From Haberlea rhodopensis (lineage: Eukaryota > Streptophyta > Magnoliopsida > Lamiales > Gesneriaceae): a stretch of 64,000 nucleotides of DNA. Positions 11,064-20,416 of this stretch are shown piece after piece (the first letter of the stretch is position 1; every line of letters starts with the position of its first letter). The notes beneath the pieces are model-generated. The model did not search any database, was not told the DNA's origin, and saw only the letters and a program-made list of their open reading frames with translations. The stretch is from positions 1,488,001 to 1,552,000 of the forward strand of contig CAJQUN010000024.1 in the NCBI GenBank assembly GCA_907163345.1, read 5' to 3'. Made by a program: the position numbers and the translations under genes.

Positions 11064-13508
11064 TTATTTTCTAGAAGGCGGCCTGAAGTCTGTCTTCTTT
11101 TCCCCCTTTTTGTCAGCAGCAATCTCTTGAAGAAAGTCGACAACTTGTGCTAGCTGCGCGCTGATAGCGTCAAGACGAACGTCTTGAGCGCGGAGGGAAT
11201 TGGCAACGGATGCTCTGACTTCAGTGGCTAGCTCGATCTGCTCTTTTCTCAGGCTGTTCTTGTAAGAGGCCTGTTGAGAAAACAGATCGTTTATGCCGCG
11301 CTGAAGGCTTCCGATACTGGCATTCATCTTCTCTTTGAAGGAAGCAAAGTCCAAGGCTGTGACCCTCTGACCTTGATGAACTTCTAAAATGCGTTGAGTC
11401 AAGGACAGACAGGTATCAGAGAAGTGCTGGATAGTCCGTGCCAGGGATGGAGGTGCATCAGATAGCTTGCTGGGAGAGTGATCTGATGATGACATGGCAT
11501 GGTCATCTTCTTCAGCAATCGGAACGATGGAAGAAATGGCAGCCCGATGACTTTCGGATCGGATCAGAGTGATCAGATCCGAAGAGAAACCTTGAATGAA
11601 GGCCAAATCTTCATCTGATGGTCCCGGAGGAGAGTGGGGACTGGGAAGTTCCTCAACTTGGAGAGCTGCAACCACTGTAGATACCACGAAATCCGGATCG
11701 ATGAGGTCTGGTACTTCAGTTGTTGCACATGCTTCAGCTGGACTGGGTTGTGCACGGGAGGCTGATGACTTCAATGGAATAGATGTTGTCGGAGAGTCCA
11801 ACAGAACATTCATTGGTTCATCATCTGTTGCAGACGGAGCATTAGACAAATGCTGCTCCGCTGTCTGGTCTGGTACGTGCTCTGCAGGATGATTCTCTGT
11901 CTGTTGTGCTGCATCAGAAGGAATAACCTCGATAAATGGTTCTGCCAGAGTCTTGCTTGCAGAAGGATGATCCGGGCTTGTGGATGGAGTGGAGATACTT
12001 AGCTTCTGTCGTTGAAAACGGACAGCTAATGATAGAGCATGAACATCCATCTCGAGTTGAGCAATCACAGCCCCATCATCTCTGGCAGTTGGAGCAAGCG
12101 GATCGAAGTTCTTCTTTTTGGCAACAAGAAGCAGATTAGCCAGTCTGAATCTGTGTTTTGCCGTAAATAGATCTCTGCGCTGCACGGCAAGTCGAACATC
12201 ATCAGTCTCTGTTCCTCTCAGAACTTCATCTTCCATTTTCTTCAATCTGTGCAGCTTACCGTAGAACAGCTCAATGTGGTTGATAGTCCGGTACTGGACA
12301 TATTCATCAAAAACCACAATGAGTTCCTTGAGCCTCTCATCAACATCCTCCATGGCGATGTCGATAGCAGTCTGCGCTGCAGATTTGGGTTTAGTAGAGA
12401 GGGGTTCGGTGAGAATGGTTTTTCCCTTGCCGGTGGAGGAAGGGGACTTAATCCCTGATTGGGTATAGTCTCCCAACTCAGTGATGACTATCCCTTTGAC
12501 CACGGGATTGGCAGAGGGAATTCTAAGGGTGACTTTGGGTGCAGGGGTTGAAGCTTGTGAAAGCTGGGTGGAAGGTTGAGGGGCAGGGGTTGCTTTAGAG
12601 GGTGGTAGTATGGGTGGAGGTAGAGATTTGGCTGGTTTGGTAATCTGGGTTCGGGGCTTTTTGGGAAGTGGTTTGGTTGGTGATGAGTGAGCAGACTGGG
12701 TGGCTTCTGAGTCAGTCTGAATGGTCAGCTTCCGCTTGACCCGAGGTTTGCGCACAGCAACTGGTTCCTTGTCCTGCTCAACCTTGACTGCAGCCAGAGT
12801 AGCAGGAGTAGGCGGAGTACTCTTGGATTTCAGCAGTGCAAGCCCTTTGGAGTTAAGGATCTTAAAGGGACGGAGAGCAGACGGCTTGCTCAGCTCGAGG
12901 TCTAAGGACTCCAAGAGCTTGCTGAGAGGAACAGCAAAACATACGGCGTGCTTGGATGCAATCACCGTTTCCAGCAGTACTCCAAACAAAATCATGGACC
13001 AGTTTATCTTATGGCCGGATACAATAGCCGCCATGGCCCTGAACTTTTCGGCGGTTACAGCATCGAAGCTTCCTGCTTTACCCAAAAGTGGCTTGCCTAC
13101 CACTTCGCACAACACCTGGAAATGGAAGAGCATTTCCTTCTTCTTAAAGGAGGGTTGCAATCGTTGGCCAGAAATAGAAATCTTCCCCTGAAGATCTAAG
13201 AGTGACGCTTGAGGAGTCTGTCCGAACTCTGTCAGTCCGGAACTGGGGAGGCCAAAGGTCTTGGCCATCGTTGTTGGCGAGATCTCGAAAGATTTGCCCT
13301 GGACAGTAGTAGAAATGGATGTCTTCCGGGAGACGGCGTTGGCGAACAGCTCGCGGATTTCTGATTCATAAACAACGGTTCCGCATTCCAAGAAGTTCCT
13401 TAAACCAGATGATTCCAGGGCTCTAAAAATGGACACCATCGCAGCATCTTCTGCCCTGTAAATGTCATCAAACTCAACGGAGAGTGAGTTATGAGTGATG
13501 GTAGCCAT
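11064..13508 (-). CDS. Extra ORF (814 aa) downstream of Pol in Sirevirus-like copia element
   Basis: An uninterrupted 814-residue frame lies between the end of RNase H and the polypurine tract, in the position where some Sireviruses carry an 'env-like' ORF. Residues 1-230 look globular (FDDIYRAEDAAMVSIFRALE, FGLPSSGLTEF, KINWSMILFGVL). Residues 240-370 are rich in Lys, Pro and Ser with basic clusters resembling nuclear localisation signals (RKPRVKRK, KPLPKKPR). Then comes a predicted helical stretch (ERLKELIVVFDEY to FRLANLLLVAKKK), an acidic/Ser/Pro-rich section, and a heptad-like C-terminus (about 690-800) ending FRPPSRK. I see no signal peptide or transmembrane segment, so a fusogenic envelope role is not supported. 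I recall similar long 'hypothetical proteins' in Gesneriaceae gene sets but could not search. Function unknown. Confidence 0.75.
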   Translation of the reverse strand: MATITHNSLSVEFDDIYRAEDAAMVSIFRALESSGLRNFLECGTVVYESEIRELFANAVSRKTSISTTVQGKSFEISPTTMAKTFGLPSSGLTEFGQTPQASLLDLQGKISISGQRLQPSFKKKEMLFHFQVLCEVVGKPLLGKAGSFDAVTAEKFRAMAAIVSGHKINWSMILFGVLLETVIASKHAVCFAVPLSKLLESLDLELSKPSALRPFKILNSKGLALLKSKSTPPTPATLAAVKVEQDKEPVAVRKPRVKRKLTIQTDSEATQSAHSSPTKPLPKKPRTQITKPAKSLPPPILPPSKATPAPQPSTQLSQASTPAPKVTLRIPSANPVVKGIVITELGDYTQSGIKSPSSTGKGKTILTEPLSTKPKSAAQTAIDIAMEDVDERLKELIVVFDEYVQYRTINHIELFYGKLHRLKKMEDEVLRGTETDDVRLAVQRRDLFTAKHRFRLANLLLVAKKKNFDPLAPTARDDGAVIAQLEMDVHALSLAVRFQRQKLSISTPSTSPDHPSASKTLAEPFIEVIPSDAAQQTENHPAEHVPDQTAEQHLSNAPSATDDEPMNVLLDSPTTSIPLKSSASRAQPSPAEACATTEVPDLIDPDFVVSTVVAALQVEELPSPHSPPGPSDEDLAFIQGFSSDLITLIRSESHRAAISSIVPIAEEDDHAMSSSDHSPSKLSDAPPSLARTIQHFSDTCLSLTQRILEVHQGQRVTALDFASFKEKMNASIGSLQRGINDLFSQQASYKNSLRKEQIELATEVRASVANSLRAQDVRLDAISAQLAQVVDFLQEIAADKKGEKKTDFRPPSRK

Positions 13509-13602
13509 TTGAAAAGAGTTTAAAGAAAGTGCGAAGAGTAAGAGAGTGAGAAGGTAGAAAGCGGTAAACTGTAAAAAGTGAACAAGTATGAAATGTTCAG
13601 TC

Positions 13603-13631
13603 CGCTAAATAGGAGAGAGAAGACACGTGTC
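13603..13631 (-). promoter_or_regulatory. Possible internal promoter of the extra copia ORF
   Basis: Reading the minus strand, a palindromic G-box core CACGTG (13629-13624) within GACACGTGTC is followed by TATTTA (13611-13606). The ATG of the 814-codon ORF is about 100 bases further on. The 13509-13890 spacer contains no other coding sequence. The arrangement is seen in the sequence; promoter activity is inference. Confidence 0.4.
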
Positions 13632-13890
13632 TTTATCTCCAAGACTGAGAATTAAATAATTCAAAATAAACGGTCAGGATAAAGAAAGATAAGGCGGTTA
13701 AAGTACAACTAGTTAAAATGGTCAATCAGTCCGAGCTGTTGTTATTGTCCAGACAGATCATAGGATAAAATCAGACTGACAAGGATCGGTCTGAAAGTTC
13801 GGACCGGTCTGTGTCTTTCTGAACATTGTATTATCGATCTGTGGTGACAAAAATCTTTCAGTGCGAAAAGAATAAGAACATCTAAACTAA

Positions 13891-16044
13891 TTAAGATAAG
13901 TCAATTAAACCAAGAATTTGACGGAAATAATTAAACTTAGCCTCAGGAAGCGGTTTAGTGAAGATGTCTGCTGCTTGCTGCTCTGTTGAAATGTGCTCGA
14001 TCCGAATTTCCTTTTTGCCAACATGATCTCGAATAAAATGATGTCGTATATCAATATGCTTTGTTCGAGAGTGCAGAACTGGATTATACGTTATAGCAAT
14101 TGCACTTGTGTTGTCGCAAAATATCGGAGAGTCAACAGCTTGGATGCCATAGTCTTTGAGCTGGTGTTGAATCCAGAGCATTTGAGCACAACAGCTTCCA
14201 GCGGCTAGGTATTCTGCTTCAGCTGTGGATGTGGCAATCGATGTCTGCTTCTTACTGAACCAAGAGATCAATCTTTCACCTAGAAATTGACATGTTCCAC
14301 TGGTGCTTTTACGATCGATCTTACACCCAGCGTAGTCTGCGTCTGAATACCCGATCAAGCTGAAGTTTGAATCTTTGGAGTACCAAAGACCAACGTTCTG
14401 AGATCCTTTTAAATATTTCAGAATACGCTTGGCAGCAATAAAATGTGATTGCTTTGGTTCTGACTGAAATCTGGCGCACATACAGACTGAAAACATAATA
14501 TCGGGCCGGCTCGCTGTAAGATACAATAGCGATCCGATTAGTCCTCTATACATGGTTACTTCAACTGCCGTTCCCCCTTCATCTTTGTCTAACTTGATTG
14601 TTGGACTCATTGGAGTTGATGCAGTTGAGCATGTTTCCATTCCAAATCTCTTGAGGAGCTCTTTGGTATACTTGGTCTGATTGATGAAAATGCCATTGTT
14701 GAGCTGTTTTACTTGCAGACCCAGAAAGAATGACAATTCTCCCATCATGCTCATCTCGAACTGTCCCTGCATTAACTTAGAAAATTTCTCGCACAATTTG
14801 GGGTTAGTTGACCCAAAGATTATGTCATCAACATAAATCTGAACTAATAGGGTATGTTCCCCCTTAATGAATTTAAATAGAGTTTTATCTACTGATCCGA
14901 TCTGGAAATCATGGTTCAGCAGAAATTGAGATAGAGTGTCATACCAGGCTCTTGGAGCTTGTTTCAGACCATACACTGCTTTATTCAGTAGATATACATG
15001 ATTGGGATACAAATGGTTCTGAAATCCAGGTGGTTGCTCAATGTAGACTTCTTCCTGAAGCTTTCCATTAAGAAAGGCGCTCTTGACGTCCATCTGATAT
15101 ACTTTGAAGTCTTTAAAGGCAGCATAAGCAAGAAAGATTCGGATAGCTTCAAGTCTGGCGACTGGTGCAAATGATTCATCGAAGTCGATTCCTTCTTCTT
15201 GTCTGAATCCCTGTGCCACCAGTCTGGCTTTGTTTCTAACCACAGTTCCATCCGCGTCTAGCTTATTTCTGAAGACCCATCTGGTTCCAATAACAGGCAG
15301 ATCGCTTGGTCTGGGGGTTAGACTCCAAACTTGATTTTGTTCGAATTGATTAAGCTCTTCTTGCATTGCTTTAATCCAGTTGAAGTCAGTCAGAGCTTCA
15401 TCGATCTTCTTGGGTTCCAGAGTAGAGATGAAGGCAGCATGAGTGAACTCATCCATCATCTGTCCTCTGGTTCTGATTGGTGCAGAAGGACTACCAATCA
15501 CTAAATTAGGTGGATGCTTCTTAGTCCATCGATAGCTTGACTCTGGATTGTCTGGTCCGGTCGGATGAACAGTAACAGCATGATCAGCATCTGTTTTAAT
15601 ATTTGAGTCAGGAGCATTCGGATCAGCTCGATCTGAAGTTTCTTCAAAGCCTGGATCCGGTATGTCTGGTAATTCTGGTTCTGGTGGATTGTCTCTTGAC
15701 CTGTTAGCTACAATCTCATCATCACTGTTAGCTTCGAGATGGATATTTTCCATCTGATTTTGAATTGATTCTTTGTTGCCCTCAACACATAAAGTTTCAT
15801 CAAAGACTACATGAACAGATTCTTCTACAGTTAAAGTTCGATTATTAAAAACTCGATAAGCTTTGCTAATTGATGAATATCCTAAGAATATACCATTATC
15901 TGACTTAGCTTCAAATGCTGTAAGATGACTCTTACCATTGTTGTGAACGAAGCATTTACAGCCAAATACATGAAAGTGAGAAACAGATGGTCTGTTACCA
16001 GTCCATATTTCATATGGAGTGAGATTCAGCTTCTTGTTAATCAT
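13891..16044 (-). pseudogene. Copia Pol, second part: integrase end, reverse transcriptase, RNase H
   Basis: This frame of 717 codons continues the integrase C-terminal region (LTPYEIWTG, FHVFGCKCFVHN). It then carries RT with QMDVKSAFLNG, YGLKQAPRAWYD and the catalytic IYVDDIIFGST, and RNase H with GYSDADYAGCKIDRKSTSG, EAEYLAAG, CDNTSAI and a TKHIDIRHHFIRD block. RYRW/TKKHPP and IRTRGQM in the linker resemble Sirevirus-type copia. It is intact in itself but out of frame with the upstream integrase; the overlap of four bases at 16041-16044 marks a deletion-type frameshift just before the AVxTxxYIxNR block. Confidence 0.9.
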
Positions 16045-17033
16045 AGATCGGTTTTGAATGTAGCAAGCACAGCTTCTGCCCAGAACTTTTGAGAGATTCC
16101 AGAATCAGCAAGCATTGTTCTTGCTGCTTCCTTGAGCGTTCTGTTTCTTCGTTCTGCAACTCCATTCTGTTGAGGAGTTCGAGCAGCTGAAAACTCATGC
16201 TTGATTCCATGATCTTCTAAAAAGGATTCAAGATTCTGATTTGAAAACTCAGTCCCTTTGTCACTTCGAATCCTGTCTATGCTGGATGATTTCTCGTTCT
16301 GAGTGCGTTTCAGCAGCTTGATCAACTTCGGACCGGTCTGATCTTTACTGCTTAAGAATATAGTCCATGTAAAGCGTGAGTAATCATCAATAACAACAAG
16401 AGTATACCGCATTCCCCCTAAACTTGTTATTGGTATAGGACCAAACAAGTCCATATGCAGTAATTCTAAACAGCGGGAGGAGGATTTGGCATTCTTGTTT
16501 TTGAAGGATGATCTGATCTGTTTGCCCATTTGGCAAGCTTCGCAGATCTTATCCTTAGCAAAATCGATCTTGGGCAGACCGATAACTAAATCATGTTTAC
16601 ACAGGCTAGCAATGGTCTTAAAGTTGATATGATTCAAGAGCTTATGCCACAGCCAATGTTTATTATCATTGTTAGCGATGAAGCAAGTAGGATTATCAGG
16701 TTGAGCATGATTCCAGTTAATCTTATATGTGTTTCCATTCCTGATTCCTACGAGCATGGTTATACCGTCTGATGATTTAACAGTGCAAGTGTGTTTATGA
16801 AATTCTACAGCATAACCATTATCACAGAGTTGACTTATACTAATCAGATTATAGCACAAATTTTCAACTAACAGCACATCATTGATAATAATGTTACCAT
16901 GGACAATCTTACCCTTGCCCACGGTCTTACCCTTTGAGTTATCTCCGAAAATGATTTTGGGTCCAATACATTCTGTCACTTCAGACAGCAGCTCGATGTT
17001 TCCAGTCATGTGACGGGAACACCCACTGTCCAA
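16041..17033 (-). pseudogene. Copia Pol, first part: protease and integrase core
   Basis: It begins at the protease active site (DSGCSRHMTG at residues 2-11), so the listed ATG codes for the residue before the catalytic aspartate and is not a true start. A GAG-pre-integrase zinc region follows (HKLLNHINFKTI, CEACQMGKQ). The integrase core has HMDLFGP (first D), IRSDKGTEFSN (second D) and TPQQNGVAERRNRTLKE (E). Translation ends at ATFKTDL by a frameshift near 16055-16075. Upstream, two in-frame TGA codons and a change of frame separate it from Gag. Confidence 0.88.
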
Positions 17034-17098
17034 ATACCAGTCTGATGCGAGTTTCTTCGGTACCTGTCATCAAATATAATTATTGTTGGTACCCAATC

Positions 17099-19051
17099 CT
17101 ATTTGGGTCCAGAACGGATTAGCCCTTTGGGAACCCACACCTGTATCAGCTTCAATGGCTTGTGTGTGTAGGGTGTGCTGTGTACTGGTCTGTTTCGATG
17201 CTGTGTGTGATAATGTGTGCGCTGTGAAAACCTTTGATTCTCATAAGGTAGTCTATATCTTCGTTGAATCGGTTTTGAGTTATAGTAATTGTATTGTCTT
17301 CCTTGCCTTCGATCTTGCACCTTTGGATTTGGTCTGATAGACGCAAATCTTGCTGGTGCCTTTTCTTTGGCTTGGTCAACATAACCAATTCCTTTTCTCA
17401 GATTTTGATTCTCGTAAGAGACTCCTGTTTGAATCTTAGGTGCTTCAGTTTCATATACTGTGCTGGATTTAACAAATGTCATTTGTTTGACTTGATTCTT
17501 TACCAGCAACAGCTCAGATTCATCTTTGGTGCATTCTTTGGTGTCAAAGCCTATGCCGGTGAAATCACCGACGTTTCTTTGAACCTCTTGTAATTCTTCC
17601 AAGGATGTTCTGGATTTTGTCCATGTTTTGAATATATGTGAGAACTTAGCATTTTGTGTGCTAATTCTCTTATTTTCTTCATGGAGCTGATCATAAGAGA
17701 TTTTCAGCTTATTCAGCTCGATCTGGAGATTTTTGCACTCACCCTGCTCAGAGCAGCTTGGTTTGTTGTGCTCATCCATTTGAGTACTGATTTTGGCTTT
17801 ATTCTTCTCAAATGATTCAGCTAAGATCCTATAATCATTAGCCATGTCTTGCAGTGCGGACATGAGCTCTTCTCGTGTAAATTCATTTGAGTCAAGATCA
17901 TATACCTCGTCTGTCTGACTCATTTCTTCGTCTGCCATAAGACATTGAATATCTTCTTCGCTTTCGCTGGAAGAATATTCAGAGCTTTCCGAGTCTGAGT
18001 CTGTCTGAGCCCATTTGCTGTTTCCTTCTTCAGCTACTAGGACTTTTTGGGATTTTCCATGATTCTTGCGGTCTTTGTAGTGCTTCTTCTTTCTATCATC
18101 ACGATGCTTCTCTTTCCGTTCTTCTTTCTTCGGTCTGGTGCAATCTGCAATGAAGTGTCCGGTCTTACCACAATTATAGCAAGCCTGATCGTTAACAGTA
18201 TCATCTTTTCTTGATTTATAATGATGAGAGGGTTTGAAGTTCCTCTTATTTTTAGACATAAATTTACCGAATTTCTTGATAAATAATGACATAGCATCGT
18301 TACTCATCTGTTCAGCAGATCGGTCTGATGTTGAAGCGATCTGGTCTTGAGTGGCTGCCAGGGCCTTGTTTGGTTGAGAGATGAATGGCTCTGCTTCACC
18401 TCTGCTTATCAGTTCAAACTCATAGGCCTTAAGATCTGCAAACAGATCATGAAGTTCAACCTTGTTAAGGTCATTTGATTCCCTCATGGCGATGGTCTTT
18501 ACATCCCATTCCTTTGGCAGAGCTCTCATTACTTTCAGAGCGATCTCTCTGTTAGAATATTCCTTCCCCAGACCATTCAGTTCATTTATGATGCTGGTGA
18601 CTCTTTCATCAAACTCATTTAGAGTTTCTCCACTTTTCATCTTTATGCTCTCAAATCTTTGAAGAGCAACAATTAACTTGTTTTCTTTGGTCTGGTCGTT
18701 GCCTTCACATAGCTGTGCTATCTTCTCCCAAATTTCTTTGGCAGTAGAGCACATTTTGATTTTGCTGAACATGTTCTTGTCCAAAGTCTTGAACAAGATG
18801 TCTTTGGCCACATTATCGAGATTTGCTTTCTTTCTTTCCTCATTCGTCCAGAGGGATCTGTCTTTTTCCACCATTTGTGGTTCTCCATCAGAGATGGCTA
18901 CTGCTGTATTAATTTTTAAAATCTTCATTGGTCCATCAGTGATGACGAACCACATATCGTCATCCTGAGCTGCCAGATGAGCTTGCATTCTGATTCTCCA
19001 GTCATCATAGTCTTCTTTTGAGAACATGGGGATTTTGTTGAATGATGCCAT
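17099..19051 (-). CDS. Gag of Sirevirus-like copia element
   Basis: Structural protein of the virus-like particle, about 650 residues. I chose the ATG of MASFNKIPMFSKEDYDDW (19051). Fifteen more codons are open upstream, but they begin at a GTG inside the primer-binding site. The N-terminal UBN2/retrotransposon-gag domain (to about residue 215) includes EIWEKIAQLCEGNDQTKENK and LNGLGKEYSNREIALKVMRALPKEW. One CCHC knuckle, CYNCGKTGHFIADCTRP, follows, then a long Lys/Glu-rich, Ser-rich and coiled-coil tail (EELMSALQDMANDYRILAESFEKN, NLQIELNKLKISYDQLHEENK). The length exceeds ordinary copia Gag and fits the Sirevirus group. It ends in WVPKGLIRSGPK and TAG. Confidence 0.88.
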   Translation of the reverse strand: MASFNKIPMFSKEDYDDWRIRMQAHLAAQDDDMWFVITDGPMKILKINTAVAISDGEPQMVEKDRSLWTNEERKKANLDNVAKDILFKTLDKNMFSKIKMCSTAKEIWEKIAQLCEGNDQTKENKLIVALQRFESIKMKSGETLNEFDERVTSIINELNGLGKEYSNREIALKVMRALPKEWDVKTIAMRESNDLNKVELHDLFADLKAYEFELISRGEAEPFISQPNKALAATQDQIASTSDRSAEQMSNDAMSLFIKKFGKFMSKNKRNFKPSHHYKSRKDDTVNDQACYNCGKTGHFIADCTRPKKEERKEKHRDDRKKKHYKDRKNHGKSQKVLVAEEGNSKWAQTDSDSESSEYSSSESEEDIQCLMADEEMSQTDEVYDLDSNEFTREELMSALQDMANDYRILAESFEKNKAKISTQMDEHNKPSCSEQGECKNLQIELNKLKISYDQLHEENKRISTQNAKFSHIFKTWTKSRTSLEELQEVQRNVGDFTGIGFDTKECTKDESELLLVKNQVKQMTFVKSSTVYETEAPKIQTGVSYENQNLRKGIGYVDQAKEKAPARFASIRPNPKVQDRRQGRQYNYYNSKPIQRRYRLPYENQRFSQRTHYHTQHRNRPVHSTPYTHKPLKLIQVWVPKGLIRSGPK

Positions 19052-19083
19052 CAGCTTAGTCTTTGTGCTGATTAAGATGACCT

Positions 19084-19095
19084 GCTCTGATACCA
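19084..19095 (-). promoter_or_regulatory. Primer-binding site of copia element
   Basis: Minus strand TGGTATCAGAGC, two bases inside the 5' LTR end. It is complementary to initiator tRNA-Met. Confidence 0.9.
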
Positions 19096-19097
19096 CT

Positions 19098-20263
19098 TGT
19101 TAGGATCGGTCCGGAGTGTTTAGAGGGGGGGGGGGGGTGAATGAACACTCCTTAAAAATTTATCCCTTGTGAATTCTTTCGGATTAGTGAAAGAAATCTG
19201 TTACTTAATCAACTCTTTGAACAGAACAGACCACTAAAAAGGTGAGTGCGGAAATGGTCTGCTCTTGTAAAAGTAAGAACGGCTCGATGGCTAAGTGCAG
19301 AAGGATAAGACACAGGATATGTTTCTGGAAGTTCGAAGGTGGTGTAATCCTTCTACGTCTCCCCTTCTTCCAATTAAGGAAGGTTTATACTAGAAGACTT
19401 TGATTTATACAATCCTGTTGTACAAACCCGATTCAGGCTGGATTTACCTCACTACCAGTCTGAAACTCCTAGTCACTCAACCTGCTCAGACACACTCTGT
19501 CTGACAGTTACAATAAGTTGCTCACTTCTATTTTTCAATACACAATGCGCACAGTGATCCTACAATGATCAAATGTTACAAAGTAATTACGCTTAAATAA
19601 ATAACTTCAGCTCGAAAGCTTCTGAACTTTGTAAGCGTGTGCAGATGCTTTCTTGTGTGTTTTTCAATTGATCAGCGTGAGTTGGAATCAAGAGTCCCTG
19701 TCTTCCTTTTGTTGCATCCTTTTATAGTTGAGGGTAGCAACGGCATTGTTTCCCTTAATGTGCAACTTTGACTCTTTTTAAACTCTGAGAAAGCTACAGT
19801 CTTCTTCTTCAGGACACTTGTCGTTCTGGTGTATGCTTTTGGCGACTGTCAGGTAAGCTCTCCTTTGTCTTCTTACCTTTAATGGCAATCTTCGACTTTT
19901 GATCCTTTGTAGCATTAATTACAAAATTAAATGCTACAATAAATAACCGTTGATGGTTCGGACTGAGAAGCCATCCTTTATGTATCTTTGACTGCTCTGA
20001 TCTGATAAAGGTTGAGATCGATCTGAAGTATCGATCTAGTCAGTCTGGAATCCATCGATCCGGTCTGATATGTGATATGCTTTATCAGCTTGCTCTGTTT
20101 TGCGCGATCGATCTGGTATGCCTGATTTCCATCGATCCGGTCTGAAATAATTTGTCATCTTGCTCTGTTTTGTCCGATCGATCTGGTCAAACTGATATCT
20201 ATCGATCCGGTCTGAAATGTTTTGTCATCTTTAAAATCTCATCGATAAGGTCCGGAACTAACA
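19098..20263 (-). repeat. 5' LTR of copia element
   Basis: The 1166-bp partner of 9642-10811, with TGTTAG...CTAACA ends. Its G run (19125-19137) has 13 bases against 21 in the other LTR. Confidence 0.92.
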
Positions 20264-20416
20264 CAACGGTATCCTTAGTTATTTTCTGGTATGTTGTTTA
20301 CGTTTGATCATACTACTGGTGAGTAATTACTGCATTGTTGAGTCTATGATTTGTTTATTGCAGTAATGTTATGTATATGCAATTTCGAGGACGAAATTAA
20401 ATGAGTAGGGGAGAAT
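20264..20416 (+). other. Tail of Tekay-like element: chromodomain remainder, 3' UTR and polypurine tract
   Basis: It begins with the duplicated CAACG and continues the chromovirus sequence cut at 9641. A TAG lies five codons on, so the chromodomain tail is also broken. The polypurine tract GAGTAGGGGAGAAT (20403-20416) directly precedes the TGTAATG start of the 3' LTR. Confidence 0.8.

Larger units (their letters stand above)
9642..20263 (-). mobile_element. Complete Ty1/copia element, Sirevirus-like, with third ORF
   Basis: A 10.6 kb element bounded by two near-identical LTRs and a perfect target-site duplication CAACG (9637-9641 and 20264-20268). It lies on the minus strand: primer-binding site at 19084-19095, then Gag, Pol, an extra ORF, and a polypurine tract at 10812-10825. 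By eye the LTRs differ at about 12 substitutions plus a few indels in ~1.16 kb, so it is the youngest large insertion here. Gene order (protease-integrase-RT-RNase H) is that of copia. The long Gag and an ORF after Pol suggest the Sirevirus group. The copy is probably not autonomous because Pol is frameshifted. Confidence 0.9.

Noticed and set aside
11596..13199. Plus-strand frames of 60-156 codons opposite the copia extra ORF
   Set aside because: Shadow frames of the 814-codon minus-strand ORF.
11064..13508. Envelope glycoprotein for the extra copia ORF
   Set aside because: No signal peptide, fusion peptide or transmembrane helix is visible, so the name env-like would only describe position.
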